A DNA stretch of 64,000 nt from an uncultured Fidelibacterota bacterium (GTDB lineage Bacteria; Fidelibacterota; Marinisomatia; Marinisomatales; UBA1611): NCBI GenBank assembly GCA_913043235.1, contig CAJWLO010000012.1, positions 1-64,000 on the forward strand, in the 5' to 3' direction. The position numbers and the translations under genes were made by a program. A model generated the notes under the pieces. That model was not told the DNA's origin. It was given only the letters and a program-made list of their open reading frames with translations, and made no database searches. Shown one piece after another: positions 60,613 through 64,000 of this stretch (its first letter is position 1; each line of letters begins with the position of its first letter).

Positions 60613-60753
60613 TTTAATTAAACTTTCTGAGTTTCAGTTTTTTTAACAACTAATTATAATCATTAGTTAAAACTTTTGGTAGGTTTTTGTGAAAAAACAA
60701 ATGATGTTATCAATAATATTTTGCAAAGACTCTTCATTTTTAGGCTCTCTATT

Positions 60754-61929
60754 TTAATCAATTTGATTATATTTTTTTAGGACATCAATTAGTTTATCAT
60801 GAGGAAGGGCATAGGCCTTATTTCCATTAATTCCCTCCATAGTCTCAGCAGCAATTAAGGCATTAATAATTGATTCTTCAACGGCCTGTGCTGTTGCTTC
60901 AAATAATGGAGTAATTTGATCATTTGGTAATGTTTTTACCGTTTGGATTCTTTTTCTATTAAATGCTTTATTATTTTCGGTAGAAAAAGCTAAAAATATG
61001 TCTCCTGAACCATTTGAGCCCCTGCCACCTACCAATCCAATACCCAAAGGAACCCTATGGACAATTCTTTTTAATTGATGAGGAAGTAATGGTGCATCCG
61101 TGGCAACAATAACTATAATTGATCCATCTCCTTCTTTTCGAGTATTACTTGGCGGCGCTTTGAAGATTATACCGGGAGTATCTGCTAATTCTCTGCCTAC
61201 GGGTACTCCACTTATAGTAAGATTTTTTTTGCTTCCAAAATTGGATTGGACCAAAACACCAAGAATATATTTTTTATTATTTATTTTAACCACTCTTGAT
61301 GACGTACCTATTCCACCTTTAAACCCCAGGGTGAGCATTCCGGTCCCTCCGCCGACATTTCCTTCTGTTACTGGGCCGGATTTTGCATTTTTGATAGCCT
61401 CCAATACATGTTTTTCAGTTACGTGAAAACCATAGATATCATTTAAAAACCCATCATAGGTTTCTCCAACTACTGGGTATGTATACCACCAATCATCATT
61501 ACCATACCAATTATAATCAACAAACCATTTAAGCACCGCATCTCTTACAATGCCAACACTGTTTGTATTTGTTATCATTATTGGTGTTTCTAAAAATCCT
61601 GATTCCGTAACCCAAGTGGTTCCTGTCATTTCACCATTTCCATTCAAGCTATACCAATTTGCATAAACGGGACTAAACTGTTTTCCTCTAGGGAAAATTG
61701 CTGTAACACCTGTTCGGACTGGACCTTCACCTAAAATATTTTTACCTTTTCCTGAAATAATTGTACTGTGACCAACTTCAATACCCTTTACATCGGTTAT
61801 TGCATTTAGTTTACCAGGAGTACCATAAAAATTTACCCCCAAGTCTCTTGCGCGTGGTTTTTGTGAAAATACAAATGAAGTAATTAATAATATTTTTAAA
61901 AGATTTTTGATCTTATTTTTTTTTATCAT
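60754..61929 (-). CDS. Exported P1 family peptidase (DmpA/BapA-like)
   Basis: The signal peptide is 'IKNLLKILLITSFVFSQ'. The P1 fold shows 'AITDVKGIEVGHSTIISGKG', 'GPVTEGNVGGGTGMLTLGFK' and the Ser cleavage site candidate in 'RGSNGSGDIFLAFS', where autoproteolysis yields two chains. The family includes L-aminopeptidase/D-esterases and beta-peptidyl aminopeptidases that split beta-alanyl peptides. Its position 141 nt upstream of MMSDH and the omega-aminotransferase supports a beta-alanyl peptide role, but substrate residues cannot settle it. Confidence 0.9.
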   Translation of the reverse strand: MIKKNKIKNLLKILLITSFVFSQKPRARDLGVNFYGTPGKLNAITDVKGIEVGHSTIISGKGKNILGEGPVRTGVTAIFPRGKQFSPVYANWYSLNGNGEMTGTTWVTESGFLETPIMITNTNSVGIVRDAVLKWFVDYNWYGNDDWWYTYPVVGETYDGFLNDIYGFHVTEKHVLEAIKNAKSGPVTEGNVGGGTGMLTLGFKGGIGTSSRVVKINNKKYILGVLVQSNFGSKKNLTISGVPVGRELADTPGIIFKAPPSNTRKEGDGSIIVIVATDAPLLPHQLKRIVHRVPLGIGLVGGRGSNGSGDIFLAFSTENNKAFNRKRIQTVKTLPNDQITPLFEATAQAVEESIINALIAAETMEGINGNKAYALPHDKLIDVLKKYNQID

Positions 61930-62023
61930 CTTTATTTTCTCCAGATGTAAAATAATGGAAAAACTACCCCCTCTCTGATGAAAATTATATCAACCTTTAT
62001 AAATACAGGATTTCGGTAAATAT

Positions 62024-62902
62024 TTATAAACTTTGATATTTTTCCAATACAGGGGCCGTTCCTACCATACTTGCTCTCCATAATAAACGTGCATCATTTT
62101 CTCCTGTAGCTATTTTTTGTGGAGTTGCTTTATGCAAGGTGCAGTAAGCATCCCAAGCAACAACCTCTCCCTTTTTTATATCAACGGTTGTTCTAAACTG
62201 AGGCTTTAATGCATGTTTTTTTAATTCATCTAATAAATTTATTGCTTCATTTTCCGGCATACCAACTATTCCAAATGAACTTCCTGCTATTCCATATAGT
62301 GCTTTTCTTTTTGTTACGGGGTGCGTCTTTACCAATGGTTGGTATACGTTTTGAATCTTCTTTTTTTGCTCTTCCGTGAGTTTTTCCGCCGAATATTGAG
62401 AATTTTCATCCATATCTGAGCGGTTTCCATAATGATGAATTACTTTTAATGATTCAAATTCCTTTTTTTCTACATCTGTAAGTGCATCATACGCTGCATA
62501 CGTACTGGAAAAATGCGTTGGGCATCCTTCTGTTGGCCATTTTTTACCATAAACGACTGTTGCGGTATTTGGAGGATCTTCGTAAGCTACATCCGTATGC
62601 CAAAATGCTGCCCCTTCATATATTCCTATTGGTTGATCATTCTCCATGATATTAGATAAAAGAAGAATTCCTGGATGGCCTTTAAATCGCAAATGATCAA
62701 GGAAATGCGGTTTTATTTCACCGAACATTTCTGCAGATCTTTCAAATTCTTTAAGTTTGAGCTTTTGTCCCGGTATCCGAATTAATCCGTTTTCATGAAA
62801 AGTCAAAATAACTTTTCGGATTTCATCTTTTGATAACACTTTTGAAAGATCTAGGTTATTTATCTCTTTTCCAAAAGCTCCATCTAAATTAATTATATTC
62901 AT
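62024..62902 (-). CDS. TauD/TfdA family 2-oxoglutarate-dependent dioxygenase
   Basis: I prefer ATG 62902 with TTAGGA upstream; the track start is a TTG. The Fe(II) triad is His-x-Asp in 'FWHTDVAYEDPP' and the distal His in 'AYCTLHKATPQ'; the 2-oxoglutarate Arg is in 'NDARLLWRASM'. 292 aa, normal size. It hydroxylates a sulfonate, ester or amine substrate. Its neighbour is an NSS-type transporter 20 nt upstream on the same strand, which may import that substrate. Confidence 0.9.
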   Translation of the reverse strand: MNIINLDGAFGKEINNLDLSKVLSKDEIRKVILTFHENGLIRIPGQKLKLKEFERSAEMFGEIKPHFLDHLRFKGHPGILLLSNIMENDQPIGIYEGAAFWHTDVAYEDPPNTATVVYGKKWPTEGCPTHFSSTYAAYDALTDVEKKEFESLKVIHHYGNRSDMDENSQYSAEKLTEEQKKKIQNVYQPLVKTHPVTKRKALYGIAGSSFGIVGMPENEAINLLDELKKHALKPQFRTTVDIKKGEVVAWDAYCTLHKATPQKIATGENDARLLWRASMVGTAPVLEKYQSL

Positions 62903-62922
62903 AATCCTAACTATCAATAAGA

Positions 62923-64000
62923 TTAAGTAAAATCTGAAGCACCTGTCAAGATACTATAAATAATATATAATATTGCCGCTGGAGTCACAAACTTTATTAA
63001 GAACATAAAAATAGTATAAATTTTATTGTCCTTATTACCGAACAAAAACTTTTTCATTTCATTTTTTCCAATATTTCTTGGTAGAAACCACCCAAAAAAT
63101 AAAGTAGTTAATAAACCAGTTAAGGGTAATAACCAATTTGCTACCGCATGATCAGCTATAGTCATAAATCCCATTTTACCTCTGAATATGATTTGATTTA
63201 ATTCATAAAGAATACCAGAATGTGAATTCCCAAAAGGATTAAAATTTGAAAACCCATTTTGTGAATTCAAAGATAGCACGACCATAATCGTTATTATAAA
63301 AATTGAAATAGCTGAAATAAAAGTAGCTTTCTTTCTTGAAAAATTAAATTGGTCAATTAATAATGCTACTACAACCTCAAGTAAAGAAATAGTGGATGAA
63401 AATGCTCCGAATACAATAAGGAGATAAAAAACTGGACCTAGAAGTTTACCCCATGAAATTTCAGTATAGAATAGAGGCGGTAGTGTTGTAAAAAGCATTC
63501 CGGTTGTACTGCTAGAAATTCCAGATTCTATCTGTGGAAAAGTAAATATTATGGTATACATTATAATTGATGCAATTAATGCAACAAAGGTATCCATAGA
63601 TACAATTATTATAGCATTATTAAATATTTTTGAATGTTTTTTTAGATATGATCCATATGTAATCATAACACCCATCCCTAATGAAAGAGAAAAAAAAGCT
63701 TGACCCATGGCTTCCAATATTGATTCTATTTTTAAATTTGAAAAACGAGGTTCAAAAATAAATTTAAAGGCATGGGCTGATCCCTCCATTCCAAAAGTAT
63801 ACAATAATAATGTCACTAAAAGAATGAATAAAGCTGGCATTAATAACCTATTCGCTTTTTCTATTCCCCCTGATATTCCCCTCATTACAATAGTAGCGGT
63901 AGCTATACTAAAGAGTAAACTAAGTATCAATTGTAATACACTATTCTCCAGAAAAATATTGAAATGGTTTTCAATAGGAGTATATCCAAATAAAGACCAA
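62923..64000 (-). CDS. Sodium-dependent NSS/SNF family transporter (partial)
   Basis: The track starts at an internal TTG (63930), but the frame stays open to the window edge ('WSLFGYTPIENHFNIFLENS' lies upstream), so the 5' end is cut off. The NSS family pattern is seen in 'MRGISGGIEKANRLLMPALF', 'GQAFFSLSLGMGVMITYGSY' and 'LPPLFYTEISWGKLLGPVFY'. It is a LeuT-like Na+-coupled amino-acid or amine importer. It lies directly upstream of the TauD dioxygenase gene. Confidence 0.9.
   Translation of the reverse strand, partial: WSLFGYTPIENHFNIFLENSVLQLILSLLFSIATATIVMRGISGGIEKANRLLMPALFILLVTLLLYTFGMEGSAHAFKFIFEPRFSNLKIESILEAMGQAFFSLSLGMGVMITYGSYLKKHSKIFNNAIIIVSMDTFVALIASIIMYTIIFTFPQIESGISSSTTGMLFTTLPPLFYTEISWGKLLGPVFYLLIVFGAFSSTISLLEVVVALLIDQFNFSRKKATFISAISIFIITIMVVLSLNSQNGFSNFNPFGNSHSGILYELNQIIFRGKMGFMTIADHAVANWLLPLTGLLTTLFFGWFLPRNIGKNEMKKFLFGNKDNKIYTIFMFLIKFVTPAAILYIIYSILTGASDFT

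Noticed and set aside
60640-60670. AACTAAT...ATTAGTT stem as a terminator after the P1 peptidase
   Set aside because: The stem is AT-only and no T-run follows on the minus strand.
1-64000. tRNA or rRNA genes
   Set aside because: No tRNA-like cloverleaf or rRNA sequence was recognised in the intergenic regions by reading. A tRNAscan/Infernal run would be decisive.

Overview
The window looks like a chromosome segment from an uncultured marine bacterium of the FCB superphylum, most likely Marinimicrobia (SAR406) or a close relative. This is inferred from four things: a secreted beta-propeller protein ending in a 'QNYPNPFNP' C-terminal sorting domain; promoter-like TAnnTTTG boxes of the Bacteroidetes type; many exported peptidases and amidohydrolases with short signal peptides ending in xxAQ or xxSQ; and SusC/CirA-like TonB receptor architecture. 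No rRNA or tRNA gene was found.

Region 1 (1-8.4 kb) is accessory DNA. It starts with a partial type I restriction methylase (hsdM). A compact array of unrelated genes follows: a zinc-ribbon mini-protein, a hypothetical, a glycine-rich ALK/LTK-like exported protein, a secreted beta-propeller coupled to a pterin dehydratase, an 83-aa protein, and a GC-rich S9 peptidase. The genes are separated by copies of one repeated intergenic module. Read on the minus strand, that module is an intrinsic-terminator hairpin (T), a related second hairpin with a T-run, and then the promoter box TAGATTTG (P). In several copies a start codon lies exactly 3 nt after the box. This implies portable terminator-promoter cassettes with leaderless starts. 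The S9 gene also appears to be a hybrid, with an AT-rich lipoprotein signal peptide fused to a GC-rich body. Two small acidic genes and a truncated excisionase-like HTH gene mark the right edge. This array is my main candidate for an undescribed system.

Region 2 (8.5-20 kb) is ordinary chromosome: an S9 peptidase, tRNA 2-selenouridine synthase, M48 metalloprotease lipoprotein, a large exported BNR/VPS10-type propeller, a YbjQ protein, an MBL hydrolase, small exported proteins, an esterase, a cold-shock protein and a DMT exporter.

Region 3 (20-31 kb) carries a complete trans-4-hydroxyproline catabolic operon: 2-epimerase, FAD D-hydroxyproline dehydrogenase, pyrroline-4-hydroxy-2-carboxylate deaminase, and 2-oxoglutarate semialdehyde dehydrogenase. 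An exported amidohydrolase, NhaC and a class V aminotransferase follow.

Region 4 (31-44 kb) holds paired secreted and membrane proteins of unknown function, a decayed lipoprotein pseudogene, and a run of exported hydrolases: an M20 amidohydrolase, M28, DUF885, a TolB-like protein, an aldo/keto reductase and M24. Scattered here and at 16.4 kb are short palindromic REP-like elements.

Region 5 (44-64 kb) starts with a likely metal (zinc) uptake locus: a Cys/His mini-protein, a His/Asp-rich lipoprotein and a TonB receptor. Two catabolic blocks follow. One has a DPP-IV-type peptidase, an SSS symporter and an alpha-hydroxyacid oxidase. The other has a diaminopropionate ammonia-lyase-like enzyme, a D-aminoacylase, an SSS symporter, a class III aminotransferase, methylmalonate-semialdehyde dehydrogenase, a P1 peptidase, a TauD dioxygenase and a partial NSS transporter. 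The second block fits beta-alanine-peptide (carnosine-like) use. Overall the window suggests a peptide scavenger with an emphasis on proline/hydroxyproline and unusual amino acids.
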